Source: Haemonchus contortus (taxonomy: Eukaryota; Nematoda; Chromadorea; Rhabditida; Trichostrongylidae). From it: a stretch of 64,000 bases of DNA. The position numbers and the translations under genes were made by a program. This document shows positions 1 through 9,549 of the stretch, one piece after another. The stretch spans positions 17,759,293 to 17,823,292 of the forward strand of contig LS997565.1 in the NCBI GenBank assembly GCA_000469685.2, given 5' to 3'. Positions within the stretch are counted from its first letter, which is position 1. Every line of letters begins with the position of its first letter. The notes under the pieces are model-generated. The model ran no database searches. It saw only the letters and a list, made by a program, of their open reading frames with translations, and was not told the origin of the DNA.

Positions 1-1260
1 CCATGGATGGGCGGTGTTCGGGAAAGACTGGTTGGTTCAGTCAAAAAGTGCTTGAATAAAAGTGTCGGTCGTAGAAAACTATCCTATACCGAAATGAGCA
101 CAGCAATGGCAAAAATAGAAGCTATCATTAACACACGTCCTCTGACGAAAATAAATTTGACGGACATTTCCGAAATCCCGTTGAGACCGGTCGATTTCCT
201 TCAAGGAAACATGAAATTTTCGCTTCCTTGCCCTGACACCCTCACAAATGATGACGAAGAGTATGATCCAGACTTGATTCAAACAGTAAAACAAGCCAAA
301 GAAGCGTTAGAATCTTCTGAAAGAATTGCTACCAAATTCTGGGAAAGATGGAGCAATGAGTATCTGCTCTGCTTAAGAGATTCGCAGAAACAACATCTCA
401 AACCAAAAAGGCATGTCTCGAGGAATGTTCCTGAAGTCGGAGAGATCGTACTCATTAGCGATGATTTCCTGCCTCGCAGCAGCTGGTCATATGGAAAGGT
501 TTGCGAAATAATCACAAGCGGTGATGATCTGGTAAGATCAGCAAAGGTACTGCTACCGAATCGAAAGATACTCCATCGCCCATTAAACAGGCTCTACCCT
601 CTTGAAATAAGAAGTTCTGAGATCCCCGCTCTACCCAAGCCAGTCGAAAGAGTTACAAACACTCCTCGAGTGAAACTAGAAAGAAAATCAAAAAACAGAG
701 CCTACGAAGTTATTCGTGAGTTCGAAAATAACCTCGAAGATACGCAAGATATGGTAGTTGCAACCGAAATGCAAGTGACACGGTCGACTCATAGGCGACC
801 CATCAATAATAACTCTTCACTATTACCAATGGCAATGCTCATGGCAATAATGCACTTAACATCAGCAAATGCTACGAGCATCAAATGTCACCACGGAGAG
901 GTAATCATACAGCCACCGAATAACGAGTACAATCTATGTTTCAACAAAGAATGTAGAGCATTCACAAATACAACTGGTGAAATAAGATTCAAGTTACCTG
1001 TATCACCAGTGAACGCCAAAGTAAACGTGAACCTGAGTGATACCACTTTCTCACAATCATTATCATGCGAACCTCCCGAATTCTGCCTGCAATCTAGCAG
1101 AATTCTCTCGAAATCGCTACTGGGAAATCCACACTGTTGGCCAATCGGCGCTATAATATCAGTGGCGATAATAACGCTTATCGCTACTGTCACAGTTATG
1201 ATCATTTCTTGGACGCTGAAGCATCTAGCCCGTCTAAGAGTCGGTGCGAACCCACCATAA
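1..1260 (+). CDS. BEL/Pao pol C-terminus continuing into a small membrane glycoprotein (5' partial)
   Basis: The frame is open at the left edge, so this is the end of a longer polyprotein. Residues about 1-70 read as the tail of a retroelement integrase (WMGG-x-RERLVG, then ARxEAIINTRPLT-type spacing). About 105-200 (WERWSNEYLLCLR, then a W-x-x-GKV-like beta region and NRLYPLE) is the DUF5641-type end of BEL/Pao pol. After a basic linker the same frame continues into a hydrophobic segment near residue 275, a cysteine-containing ectodomain with N-glycosylation sites (NTT, NLS), and a strong membrane helix near 375-400 (GAIISVAIITLIATVTVMI). So a small membrane glycoprotein is fused in frame to pol. 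The stop TAA (1258-1260) overlaps the ATG of the next ORF. Family assignment is secure; the separate role of the glycoprotein part is inferred. Confidence 0.85.
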   Translation, partial: PWMGGVRERLVGSVKKCLNKSVGRRKLSYTEMSTAMAKIEAIINTRPLTKINLTDISEIPLRPVDFLQGNMKFSLPCPDTLTNDDEEYDPDLIQTVKQAKEALESSERIATKFWERWSNEYLLCLRDSQKQHLKPKRHVSRNVPEVGEIVLISDDFLPRSSWSYGKVCEIITSGDDLVRSAKVLLPNRKILHRPLNRLYPLEIRSSEIPALPKPVERVTNTPRVKLERKSKNRAYEVIREFENNLEDTQDMVVATEMQVTRSTHRRPINNNSSLLPMAMLMAIMHLTSANATSIKCHHGEVIIQPPNNEYNLCFNKECRAFTNTTGEIRFKLPVSPVNAKVNVNLSDTTFSQSLSCEPPEFCLQSSRILSKSLLGNPHCWPIGAIISVAIITLIATVTVMIISWTLKHLARLRVGANPP

Positions 1261-2885
1261 TGTACGAAAGACCAGCAGAATCACACACAATAGAAATGAA
1301 CATATTTCATTCATATCGACCGACACCGCTTGGCGGTCGTATTGCAGCAGTAGCAGTCGTACTGTTCATGATAGTAGGTCTGAGCAGCGCATGCCAACAT
1401 GGGCTATCCAGACATCATGCTGAGCTGGTTTGCAACCAGGATGATAAGTGCTCTTCTGAAATCGGACGCGAAATTCTTTTCAATAAGTTGCAGAGGAAAC
1501 AATGCATCGAAATTCATCTTCGAAATAAAACGGTTGGTACCATAAGTATAGAGGTGAAAACCGTTCATTTCACCTGCACCAAAACGTCCAAGTTTTTCAC
1601 AAAGAACACGCAACATAAAATATTTTATTCCCATCGATGTGCAGAGATGGGGTCATGTTCACAAAACAAATGTGACTCGCTGAAACCCAACGAAACAGTT
1701 GCAGAACTTCATGGTTCCGGAGTTTACCCAGGATATTCTGCCTGTGACTATTCCAGTGGAGGCTTACTTTCTGGATGCCTTTTACCGACTCCTTCTTGTG
1801 TCTTCTATAGAGTAGCTCATATCCCCCTCACTGAAGACATTTATGAAGTATTCGAATGCCAAGACTGGTCTCCGTCCATTCATCTTGAGATCTTGAGCAG
1901 TATGTTTGGCAAAACAGTACAAGATCAATATAGCATACTGCCATATCAGACAACAGACGTGAAGGTCATGAATATCACAGCAGCCACTGTGCAGATGCCC
2001 TCGCATTCGCCAATGAGTAAAACGTATGCCCAGTCGGAAACTGAGACCATCATTCTTCCTGACTCCTTCCAAATACCGGTTGTATGCTCAACACGGTACG
2101 AAGCACAAGCAAACTTTAAAAAATGCGATAACAAGATGACATGCAGCTGTAGTACTGGAACATCTCCCCACATTTGTGAATGCGGAAGAAACTCGATCGG
2201 TCATATACGTGCAGAGGAATCCAATCGCTTACCGCTTAAGACCGGCACTATAGAGATGTACACTCAAGGCAACGACGTTGTGGTAAACTCATTTGAGGAA
2301 GTAACTCTATATGTAAGATCCAAGATAATGGCAGAGAGCTCTGAACTGGTTACCGACAACCAATGCACTGCACAGTTGAGCAAGCTGAAAGGTTGTTATG
2401 GTTGTCTACATGGAGCAAAGACCAATGTAACATGCATTTCACATTACGAATCATTTGCAGAAATCAAATGCAGCAACTTCACAACTGTGGTTAAGTGCAG
2501 CCCAGATAATACAACTACAGAGCTTAGTTTGAACTTCAATGAGGCCTTTATCAAGGATATTTGTTACATAGCATGTGGCCAATCAAAAAGTGAGATGCTC
2601 CTCGAAGGACACTTGTTTTATCATCCGGTCGCAAATGATTCAATATTTTTCCACAACTCTGTGGAAGGACAAGTAAGTATGCTAGATTTTTCTCAGTTCC
2701 ATTTGCTTGATTTGAAGCCGTTGCTTACAACAATCAGGGATCACTGGAAAGCAGCTGTACTCATTGCCGCTGCCTGTACACTAGTAACCGGTCTGATTTA
2801 TTTATTCGGACCAATAGCGATTATCGTGCTACTCAAAGTTCTGTGTGCTGCAATTAGATTCTTCAAACACATAGTCGTACCGTAG
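1260..2885 (+). CDS. Envelope-like class II fusion glycoprotein of the BEL/Pao element
   Basis: A 541-residue ORF. Its ATG at 1260 overlaps the upstream stop (TAATG); a second ATG at 1296 sits just before a signal peptide (IAAVAVVLFMIVGLSSA). The ectodomain is cysteine-rich with many N-glycosylation sites and contains a GCYGCLHGA-like motif, typical of the phlebovirus Gc-like envelopes that some nematode BEL elements (Cer7/Tas type) carry. The C-terminus has a membrane anchor (VLIAAACTLVTGLIYLFG) and a short hydrophobic tail. The frame remains open further left to about 1137, where it overlaps pol. No stop or frameshift interrupts it, so this copy may be fairly young. Function as a cell-fusion or entry protein is family knowledge only; activity cannot be judged from sequence. 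Confidence 0.8.
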   Translation: MYERPAESHTIEMNIFHSYRPTPLGGRIAAVAVVLFMIVGLSSACQHGLSRHHAELVCNQDDKCSSEIGREILFNKLQRKQCIEIHLRNKTVGTISIEVKTVHFTCTKTSKFFTKNTQHKIFYSHRCAEMGSCSQNKCDSLKPNETVAELHGSGVYPGYSACDYSSGGLLSGCLLPTPSCVFYRVAHIPLTEDIYEVFECQDWSPSIHLEILSSMFGKTVQDQYSILPYQTTDVKVMNITAATVQMPSHSPMSKTYAQSETETIILPDSFQIPVVCSTRYEAQANFKKCDNKMTCSCSTGTSPHICECGRNSIGHIRAEESNRLPLKTGTIEMYTQGNDVVVNSFEEVTLYVRSKIMAESSELVTDNQCTAQLSKLKGCYGCLHGAKTNVTCISHYESFAEIKCSNFTTVVKCSPDNTTTELSLNFNEAFIKDICYIACGQSKSEMLLEGHLFYHPVANDSIFFHNSVEGQVSMLDFSQFHLLDLKPLLTTIRDHWKAAVLIAAACTLVTGLIYLFGPIAIIVLLKVLCAAIRFFKHIVVP

Positions 2886-3020
2886 ATAAAAGCCGAACCG
2901 ATGCCAGAAATTCTCTTCATATATAGCATTCCTTAAGCTTCTTACGGGCAAATCTGACACACTTATGTTGCACCGTGTATTTACATTTTCCCTACGGGGT
3001 TCTCCTTTGAGTAAAAAGTG

Positions 3021-3027
3021 TATATAA
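3021..3027 (+). promoter_or_regulatory. TATA box upstream of the zinc-knuckle ORF
   Basis: TATATAA lies 25 bp before the ATG of the small ORF at 3053, in the 167-bp gap after the envelope stop. Transcription from it would start almost at that ATG. It could be a private promoter for the ORF, or the U3 promoter of a long 3' LTR that contains the ORF. Confidence 0.5.
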
Positions 3028-3052
3028 GCACAGCACCGACACAAGTCAGCAC

Positions 3053-3463
3053 ATGGATCTATCAGACGTCAGCGCTATGCTCGACCAGGCCGAATCGTCT
3101 TCGTCTCCAACTAACGCTGATATCATGGCGGCCCTCGAACACGTCGTTGGGCGGCTGCACACTCTTGAGGCAGCCGTCAACGAGCTGCTAAAGCGGTCGG
3201 AACCACGATCTTCTTGCATTTTCTGCCCTGTGGCAGATAACCGCGACGGACACAACACGTCACGTTGTAACCGCTTTCCTGATGCGGTTGCAAAGAGCAT
3301 GCAGTTGGCGAGGCTCGGCCTTTGTGGTCGTTGCCTCAAGCCTGCACATGACGACGAGGACTGTGGTGTGCAGTGCGCAGCGTGTGGGAGACCACACAAT
3401 GTGCTACTGTGCGCCAACCGAGGACAAGGCGGCGGCGGCGGCTTCAAAAGACGACGACCATGA
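3053..3463 (+). CDS. Small gag-type zinc-knuckle protein
   Basis: A 136-residue ORF with an N-terminal amphipathic, coiled-coil-like helix (about 10-50) and a C-terminal cysteine/histidine array (CIFCPV, H-x3-RC, LCGRC, C-x2-CGRPH, LLC), which matches the zinc-knuckle block normally found at the end of BEL/Pao Gag. It ends in a glycine run and a basic tail (FKRRRP). Here it stands alone, 3' of the envelope gene. It may be a nucleocapsid-like RNA-binding accessory protein, or a Gag remnant. Base composition is richer in G+C than the neighbouring envelope ORF. The motif call is good; the role is inferred. Confidence 0.7.
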   Translation: MDLSDVSAMLDQAESSSSPTNADIMAALEHVVGRLHTLEAAVNELLKRSEPRSSCIFCPVADNRDGHNTSRCNRFPDAVAKSMQLARLGLCGRCLKPAHDDEDCGVQCAACGRPHNVLLCANRGQGGGGGFKRRRP

Positions 3464-3739
3464 GGACGATACGATATGGGCAACGCGCTGACATCAAGAA
3501 AAAAAATTTTTTTTTGTTGTTATGATTTGTAAATAAATTCTAATTTTTTGTGGCCGGCGGGAGTGTTCTGGCATAGGCCAGAACCGCGGTCACCCCCGCT
3601 CCTTAGGGGCGGGGCTTAAGGAACACCCTTGTCTCGTACGCCACCCTTAAGCAGGGTCTTTGTGTTTGGTCTCAAATAAATTGTAACTGAACCACCGTTT
3701 TCTACTTGTTCGTTTAACAGAGAGATAATAATCTCTCTG
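3464..3739 (+). repeat. Probable terminal (LTR) region of the BEL/Pao element
   Basis: An A/T run is followed by TGTGGCCGGCGGG at 3549, two AATAAA signals (near 3531 and 3674) and a segment ending TTTAACA at 3719, the layout of an LTR. A perfect 9-bp inverted repeat, CAGAGAGAT/ATCTCTCTG (3718-3739), follows. The partner LTR lies left of the window, so the borders cannot be proved, and the LTR could also begin before the small ORF. Confidence 0.4.
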
Positions 3740-4354
3740 ATTACATCAAAGGCGCCACCCTTCCGTCTAGTCACCACAACACCCCTTTCACTATTCTCAT
3801 GAATTTATCTTTGGGATAGGAGACCGTCAGTCATCTCATGACACTAATGGTTATTTCGTTTCATCTAATAAGAATCATTTTTCATGCGGAAGCAAATTGT
3901 CCGTTAAACTCATTCATGGAAACTGGCCTTACTCGAAGGCGTAGTAGTTCATGAACAAAGCTTTCCCTCTGGTATATTGCCTTCATCTCATGAATCACTT
4001 CCTATAACGCTCTAGACATTGGGCTAGTTTGGTTAGTTTCTATTGGGATTTGCCCATTTTGTGTAGTTGAGTATAAGAATAACGATACAGACACGCTAGT
4101 GTAAGGCCTTGCACTTCTCGGCTAGCATTGGGACAGAGCTAAGTTTCAGGGCCAAAGCTATAAGACGGGAGAGGAAAGCAGCGCTACTGTTGATCCAAAC
4201 AGAAGTGTGCTGCAATCTTAAACGAAGATCATCCACGCCAAAAAAATAGGCCACTTCCATTTCAAGATCTTTTGGAGTATAACAATTATTTACTTATCGA
4301 GAAGGTTTAGGGCGGGCTTCGTTTACAGTTGGAAGTGTAACGTCTCTTTGTTAT

Positions 4355-4796
4355 CTATTTTAGAACTGCTTCGTGACTCTCACTATTCAGTTGTTGCAGA
4401 AATTTTTCCTTTGCTGATAAGGTTATAACAATCAGAGCGGATGTTTCTTCTCCGAGCCTTCGTCTTGCCATATGTATGAATCCTTCTCCTTTCACAGGTC
4501 TGTCAATAAAAAGAAATCACAAAGGAAAATAGAAAATAAAATGGAAAAAAGTGAAGGGGAAGGAAAGTTTGAGCAAACCAAGCACATCCGTCATCACGAT
4601 TACGAGTATACCTCATATCCTCGATACAAATTATTTCCTTGATGAGACGTTGATGGATTGGGGAGCTTGGGTAGGAGGCGGGCTCGTTCCTGATAAGCCC
4701 CCTTTTCCTAAAACAGAACTGATTGAGAAAGTCAAATGGAGTCCAACGGGAACATGTTTGGGTGATCAGTTTCCGTGGGTTAGCAGACTCAACCAA
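4355..4796 (-). CDS. Two-exon small gene ending in a UIM-like exon (copy A)
   Basis: Exon 1 runs about 4796-4612 and ends CGAGGATATGAG|GTATAC; exon 2 is 4499-4355 after ATTGACAG. The joined frame reads through the border (IEDM-R-PVKG). Exon 1 contains IHQRLIKEIICIEDM, whose last 7 residues are identical in copy B. Exon 2 aligns with the copy B ubiquitin-interacting motif but is weakened: the central alanine remains in FIHMARRRLGEE, while the serine is leucine and the acidic run is GEG. The end is also changed: the copy B stop is missing and the frame runs about 12 codons further. It may be part of a longer gene whose upstream exons I could not place. Confidence 0.45.
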
Positions 4797-5289
4797 CAGT
4801 AGGAATACCTGCTGTTTCTAGACGAGCAATCAAAGTGACAGTCTTATTGGTGGGCCATCCATTGGGCAGTAGGCCTGTATAGGCCTGTGGGACCTTTACG
4901 TCCCGCTTTCCGTTTTTTTTGAAGGATTGAAACAGGATATTTCGGATGGGTATAAATAAGTTCTTATTATAAATGTGTTTGCACGCAATGCGAGGGTTTT
5001 TTCACAACGTCCGGAGTTCAGAATCACTGAAGCGATTTCTTTTACTAACGCAGCCATCAATCTGCAGTGTTTTCTTTTATACATATACCAGTTTGGCTAT
5101 GCAAGCTAACGCGCGCAGTATATGTCGACGGCCAATTATCCACGATGGAGTCAGCGGAATTTTGGATAATCAGAATAAGATGATTCTCTCTAGATTCGAG
5201 CACTGAACTGCTGAGAGCAACACGCTCGATATGTTTCATTTGAGCACGATTATTAGTGGTTGACCATAGCTTCGTCCACCTCAGTGCTA

Positions 5290-6016
5290 ACCCTAACCGC
5301 TATAAACTTGACCACCCTTCTTTTGACTGCTCCTAACATTTTTTCCGTATCTAGAAAGTTTTTGAAGGGATGAGTTTTTGGTCCTAGCCCCGCTTTCCTG
5401 TGCCAGCTCCGCCCACTTTGGGGATTTTACCACATTTGTTCCATTACCTCTAAACACTTTTTCCCACGTTCTAGAACGTTTATGAACAGAGTTATGAAAT
5501 TTTGGTCTTATCCCCGGCCACTTTGGTGCCAACTCCGCCCACTTCGAGAATTTGGCTACATTTGTTCCATTACCTCTTCCCACCTTTTCCCCGCGTTCTA
5601 GAATATTCCTAACGAAATTACAGTCTTTTTTTTTCTTCGTTGAATCGAGTTATGAATCTCTGCGGAAAGTACCACCCATTGCGAGAACGCTCCGCCCATC
5701 GCCGGTAAGTTTTCTTTATTTTGGCTGTTGACCCATCACTCACTTTGCACATTTTTTCCCGGCGTCTGGACTGTTATGAGAGCGAATTAGAAGAATTTGC
5801 CCATTGCCCCGCCCAGTTCCGGCGCATGCCCCGCCCCTTGGGAGCTCCGCTGAGCTCACATGTGCTCTGTTGGTCTTGTCCCATGCTCAACCCATTCCAA
5901 ACTTTACCCGACCTCTCCAGGTGTCTGTTCATGTTATATCGAATTTCCGTACAAACAAACAGACAGACAGACGCGAGCGCTTTATATATGGTAAGGATAG
6001 ATTATATATAGTAAGG
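5290..6016 (-). repeat. GC-box interspersed repeat, reverse orientation
   Basis: Carries the complement of the family's signature: CCGCCC boxes, paired arms around TTTATAACTC-like text, a (CAGA)n/(CAAA)n tract near 5955, and the reversed end TATATATxGTAAGG twice (5986-6016). It lies within a 0.9 kb insertion that separates sequence which is contiguous in copy B (near 17210). Related copies are at 35215, 36631, 51030 and 58995. Confidence 0.7.
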
Positions 6017-6276
6017 ATTGGTAGAAATTTATTATGATTCCAATTCCACACAGTGTTATCCTTTCAATTCATTCTAACCAGTCAAGGTTGCATAAAATTG
6101 TGAGCCTATGAAAAATTGATGCTTCGTTCCAGGCGCATAGAGCTCTTCTCTGTACTTTCCTGCCTACCACCTTCGAAAATGTAACATGGGATTATATGTC
6201 GATCTAACAGTGTGGCTCTACTCAAAGTTATGGCGGATGTTTGAAGGAGTGCTCCGAAGAAATCCCAGAATGTGCC

Positions 6277-6645
6277 TTTGGCTAATGAGCCAAAGGAAGT
6301 CTTAACCAGTGACGTGTAATGTTTATTACAACGTGTTAGTATAAGGATCGACCATAATAGAACATTCACGGGGTTTATATACACAATATGTGGGCGGTCC
6401 TCAGATACCGTATCGCCACTGGACCTTAGGGGGCCGGTGGCGGTACTCAAGATCGGGGAATGAAAGAGCAGACCGCGCCAACGACAGAACCTAAGTTACG
6501 TACTTGATTGCACACTTATGATACCGCCAGGTCATGCCTGTGGTCTCAACTCAAGAGATACTCATGTCAAGTTATGCCTATGGTTAATATGTTAATGTTC
6601 AGGCTAGTTCTATTGTGAACATAGAAATGGTTGTGAATCCACAAC
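6277..6645 (-). repeat. 3' LTR of the gag-only BEL element
   Basis: Matches the split 5' LTR at 8502-9549. Its outer end forms the hairpin TTTGGCT-AATG-AGCCAAA. A minus-strand TATATAAA lies at 6374-6381. The end of the gag ORF is inside this LTR. Confidence 0.88.
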
Positions 6646-7835
6646 TTGTGGAACCTGGCGCATTGTTGTGGTGAGTGCGACTCTCCACACAGGCATGTGT
6701 GTCTCAGTCGATGGCTGGAGAACTGTTTCATTTGGTTGCGTCCCCCGTTATGTCCTCTGGCGTTGTTCTGCATGGCTTGTGGGGTATGAGTACCGAAGAG
6801 CGTCTTTGTCGTCAGTTCGGTGGTTTCTTGAAGTGTAATGATTTCATCAACGGCATCAAGAATATCCTTCACTTCGAATCCTGTGCCACTTTGATTTTCT
6901 TTCTTAATTACTTGGCTACAGATATTCTCTGTGAATTTGGAAAGGATAAGACGTCGCCATACTCTGTCCGCGTTCATTGGCACTCCAGTTTGTTCTAGGT
7001 GCACGATGCGAGAAGAAATAGAATTGAATGTGTTTCGACAGCTCCTCGAGTTTTCTTGAGCCCTAGGCAGATGCTCGATCTCGTTTATTAAGATATCGGC
7101 TATGCCTGATGATCTGTCGTACTGTTTCTTGAGTATATTCAGCGCGACATTATACTTGTCTCCAATGACTGGAATGCTGCTGATTGAAGCAGCTGCTTTT
7201 CCCTTTAGTGCTTGTTTCAAGAAAAGGAATTTTTCTTGGTCACTCAAGTCCGTCTCGTTGTGTATGGGGGATTCGAAGACTGACCAGAAGGTGTTGAATT
7301 CTCTGTAATCTCCGGAGAATGTTGGAACTTCGAGCAGAGGGCGTCGAACTCGTATGGTACGTTCATACGACGTATTGAGAGTATCCCCTCCGCTGTGGCA
7401 ATTGTGTTGGCTGCTACCAGCCTGGTTGGTAATGCTGGTGGCTTCTGCTATGGACGAGGCTTGCTGCGCCAATTCTTCCTTTCTGAACTCCATTTTGCTC
7501 AGCCATTGTATTATTGCGATTTCAAGGCCATTTGACTCGAGCTCCATGTGGTTGTTCAGCTCGAGCATCAGCCTTTCACGATCCTTCTGTTCCGATCGTG
7601 AACTGATTGTTTCGATCGCTTTGTCAACATAGGTATCGTGGAGCTGTTTTGCCTTCGTGATTGTTGTTAACAAGTGGTTCAGCTGTGCAGTTTTTTCTCT
7701 TATGTACACCTCACATTCCTCCTTTTCAGTTGGGAATGTGAATGGGTTGTCCAAAAGTTCGAGATCTGACTCACTTGAACGGATCAGCTTGCATGCGTGC
7801 GTGATTCTGGTCTTGAACAGTTGAATCTCCGCCAT
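6567..7835 (-). CDS. BEL/Pao Gag (DUF1759-type) with zinc knuckle
   Basis: I choose the ATG at 7835 (MAEIQLFK), because the 77 codons upstream of it (frame open to 8066) look like leader rather than capsid; this gives 422 residues. The order is a helical N-terminus rich in Glu/Gln/Lys, a linker, the DUF1759-like capsid core (VPTFSGDYREFNTFW followed by KFLFLKQALKGKA), a long helical region, and one cysteine knuckle (CLCGESHSPQQC). After the knuckle the frame enters the 3' LTR and stops about 25 codons later, so the natural C-terminus and all of pol are lost. The frame is otherwise clean, which suggests recent function as the packaged coat protein of a parasitic element. Confidence 0.85.
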   Translation of the reverse strand: MAEIQLFKTRITHACKLIRSSESDLELLDNPFTFPTEKEECEVYIREKTAQLNHLLTTITKAKQLHDTYVDKAIETISSRSEQKDRERLMLELNNHMELESNGLEIAIIQWLSKMEFRKEELAQQASSIAEATSITNQAGSSQHNCHSGGDTLNTSYERTIRVRRPLLEVPTFSGDYREFNTFWSVFESPIHNETDLSDQEKFLFLKQALKGKAAASISSIPVIGDKYNVALNILKKQYDRSSGIADILINEIEHLPRAQENSRSCRNTFNSISSRIVHLEQTGVPMNADRVWRRLILSKFTENICSQVIKKENQSGTGFEVKDILDAVDEIITLQETTELTTKTLFGTHTPQAMQNNARGHNGGRNQMKQFSSHRLRHTCLCGESHSPQQCARFHKLWIHNHFYVHNRTSLNINILTIGIT

Positions 7836-8097
7836 TTTGATGCTGGAGCTGTTTGAAGTCGGTTGTTGCTTTTTTGTGCTTTGTTGGGTTTGAGCACAAG
7901 CTGTTCGAAACCAATGAGCGTCTAAACTGTGTGAAGTTTTTAGCTCAGTTCGATGTCTCTTTTGAAACACCTTGGCTTCGTGTAGGATGTGTTTCCTGCC
8001 ACGCGGGTCTTTCGTTGTTTTGTAGCTCTTATTTGATTTCCAGGTGTTGGAAATCAGTGAACTCAAGTGAATGGAAACGTAGAACTACTTCTTCTGG

Positions 8098-8453
8098 TTT
8101 CTCCGGAGAGAACGCGCAAGGAAGAAGTTTTTCCGAACCTTCTGGTTCCTCGAGAGAGGACTCGCAAGGAAGAGTTCTGTTTCCAAGTGATCAGGAAAGT
8201 AGAAAGTACTCTTTCTGGTTTCTCCGGAGAGAACGCGCAAAGAAAGAAGTGATTGAGATCCTCTGGTTCCTCCGGAGAGGACTCGCAAAGAAGATTTTGT
8301 TTCTAGGTGAGTAGAAACGTAGAACCTACGCCTTCTGGTTTCTCCGAAGAGAACGCGCAAAGAAGTTGTAGTTTTTCGCTCTTCTGGTTCCTCCGGGGAG
8401 GACTCGCAAAAAAGAACTGGGCTCTTTTGTCTCTCTGTAAAGAGAGCTAGCGC
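8098..8453 (-). repeat. Leader array of seven tetraloop hairpins
   Basis: Seven copies of a roughly 50-bp unit in the BEL leader. On the plus strand each has a five- or six-base stem around four bases: TTCTC-CGGA-GAGAA or TCCTC-CGGA-GAGGA, alternating, followed by AAC/ACT-CGC-AAR-AAG. Stems are at 8099-8112, 8147-8160, 8220-8233, 8268-8281, 8340-8353, 8389-8402 and 8431-8446. Read as element RNA (minus strand), four loops are UCCG or UUCG closed by C-G, i.e. the UNCG class. The reading frame differs between copies, so this is not a protein repeat. Confidence 0.8.
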
Positions 8454-8482
8454 AAAAGAGTGTGGATAGTTGTGGGTTTGAA

Positions 8483-8500
8483 CCCAAGGTCGATGCACCA
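8483..8500 (-). promoter_or_regulatory. tRNA primer-binding site of the BEL element
   Basis: One base inside the 5' LTR, the minus strand begins TGGTGCATCGACC and continues through a T-arm-like GGGTTCAAACCC. The complement ends in CCA (8498-8500), as expected for a tRNA 3' end. I do not assign the tRNA. Confidence 0.7.
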
Positions 8501-8501
8501 A

Positions 8502-9549
8502 TTTGGCTAATGAGCCAAAGGAAGTCTTAACCAGTGACGTGTAATGATTATTACAACGTGTTAGTATAAGGATCGACCATAATAGAACATTCACGGGGTT
8601 TATATACACAATATGTGGGCGGTCCTCAGATACCGTATCGCCACTGGACCTTAGGGGGCCGGTGGCGGTACTCAAGATCGGGGAATGAAAGAGCAGACCG
8701 CGCCAACGGCAGAATTTAAGTTACCTACTTGATTGCACACTTATGATACCGCCAGGTCATGCCTGTGGTCTCAACTCAAGAGATACTCATGTCAAGTTAT
8801 GCCTATGGTTAATATTTATTTATTTATTTATTTATTCAAATACACCTCAAGGGTGTGCCCATTAAGAACACAAAAAGAAGAATTTGGAAACATTGGTCTC
8901 GGTTGGCCTGTAAACAAAGGAAAATGGAAGTGAATAACAACGAAAACAAGATAAAGGGATCAGATTTGGAAATAATGAGAAAAGCAGATAGGTTAGCATG
9001 TCGAGATGTCAGTAAAAACGAGAGGAGCTAGGGCATTACATTGTGAGGTCGATAAGGTTGTTTTCCCCTGTCAAGCAGATGAGCGGTCCCCCCGCAAGAT
9101 CCTGGTCCTTGATCCAGAACGCAAAGAGACAGAAGAACCGAGGCATGCTGACAACTTAGTCCGTTACGAACGAATTCGTCCGGAACCCCGGGCGAACAGA
9201 CCAAGGGGGACCTCAAACGAGGGGGTTCATCAAACCGAAGGATCCTAAAACAACTAAGACTCACAACTAAAACCCACAGCACGACGAATCAGAAACTGCT
9301 CATTGCATCGCTACCTGCCTGCTTCCAGAAAAAAAAAATGGAAGAAAATTAGTTGCTGAAGGGATATCGGGAGGTAGAACTAGCACGCTCATGCTCATTT
9401 GAACAAATATCATGCTTGACATAATTCACATATACAGTGAAAGCAACGCGAAGTCTGAATCATTTTCGATCAAGAAAGAAGTCAAATCAAATATGTTAAT
9501 GTTCAGGCTAGTTCTATTGTGAACATAGAAATGGTTGTGAATCCACAAC
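8502..9549 (-). repeat. 5' LTR of the gag-only BEL element, split by an insertion
   Basis: The parts 8502-8815 and 9495-9549 align without gap to 6277-6590 and 6591-6645. The minus-strand TATA box TATATAAA at 8599-8606 puts the RNA start near 8570, so the leader covers the last LTR part, the primer site and the hairpins. Confidence 0.85.
8816..9489 (-). mobile_element. Nested non-LTR (RTE-type tail) insertion in the LTR
   Basis: Inserted in the 5' LTR with a 5-bp duplication AATAT (8811-8815 and 9490-9494). The left end is (TTTA)n, meaning a 3' (AAAT)n tail on the minus strand, preceded by GTTCTTAATGGGCACACC-like 3' UTR text. No coding part was recognised, so this is a 5'-truncated RTE-class copy or a SINE using RTE machinery. 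Confidence 0.7.

Noticed and set aside
3046..3483. 145-codon minus-strand ORF
   Set aside because: Antisense of the zinc-knuckle ORF in G+C-rich sequence.
8085..8675. A 196-codon ORF upstream of gag spanning LTR and leader
   Set aside because: Its ATG lies upstream of the LTR TATA box (8599-8606, minus), so it would not be in the RNA, and its repeats change frame between units.
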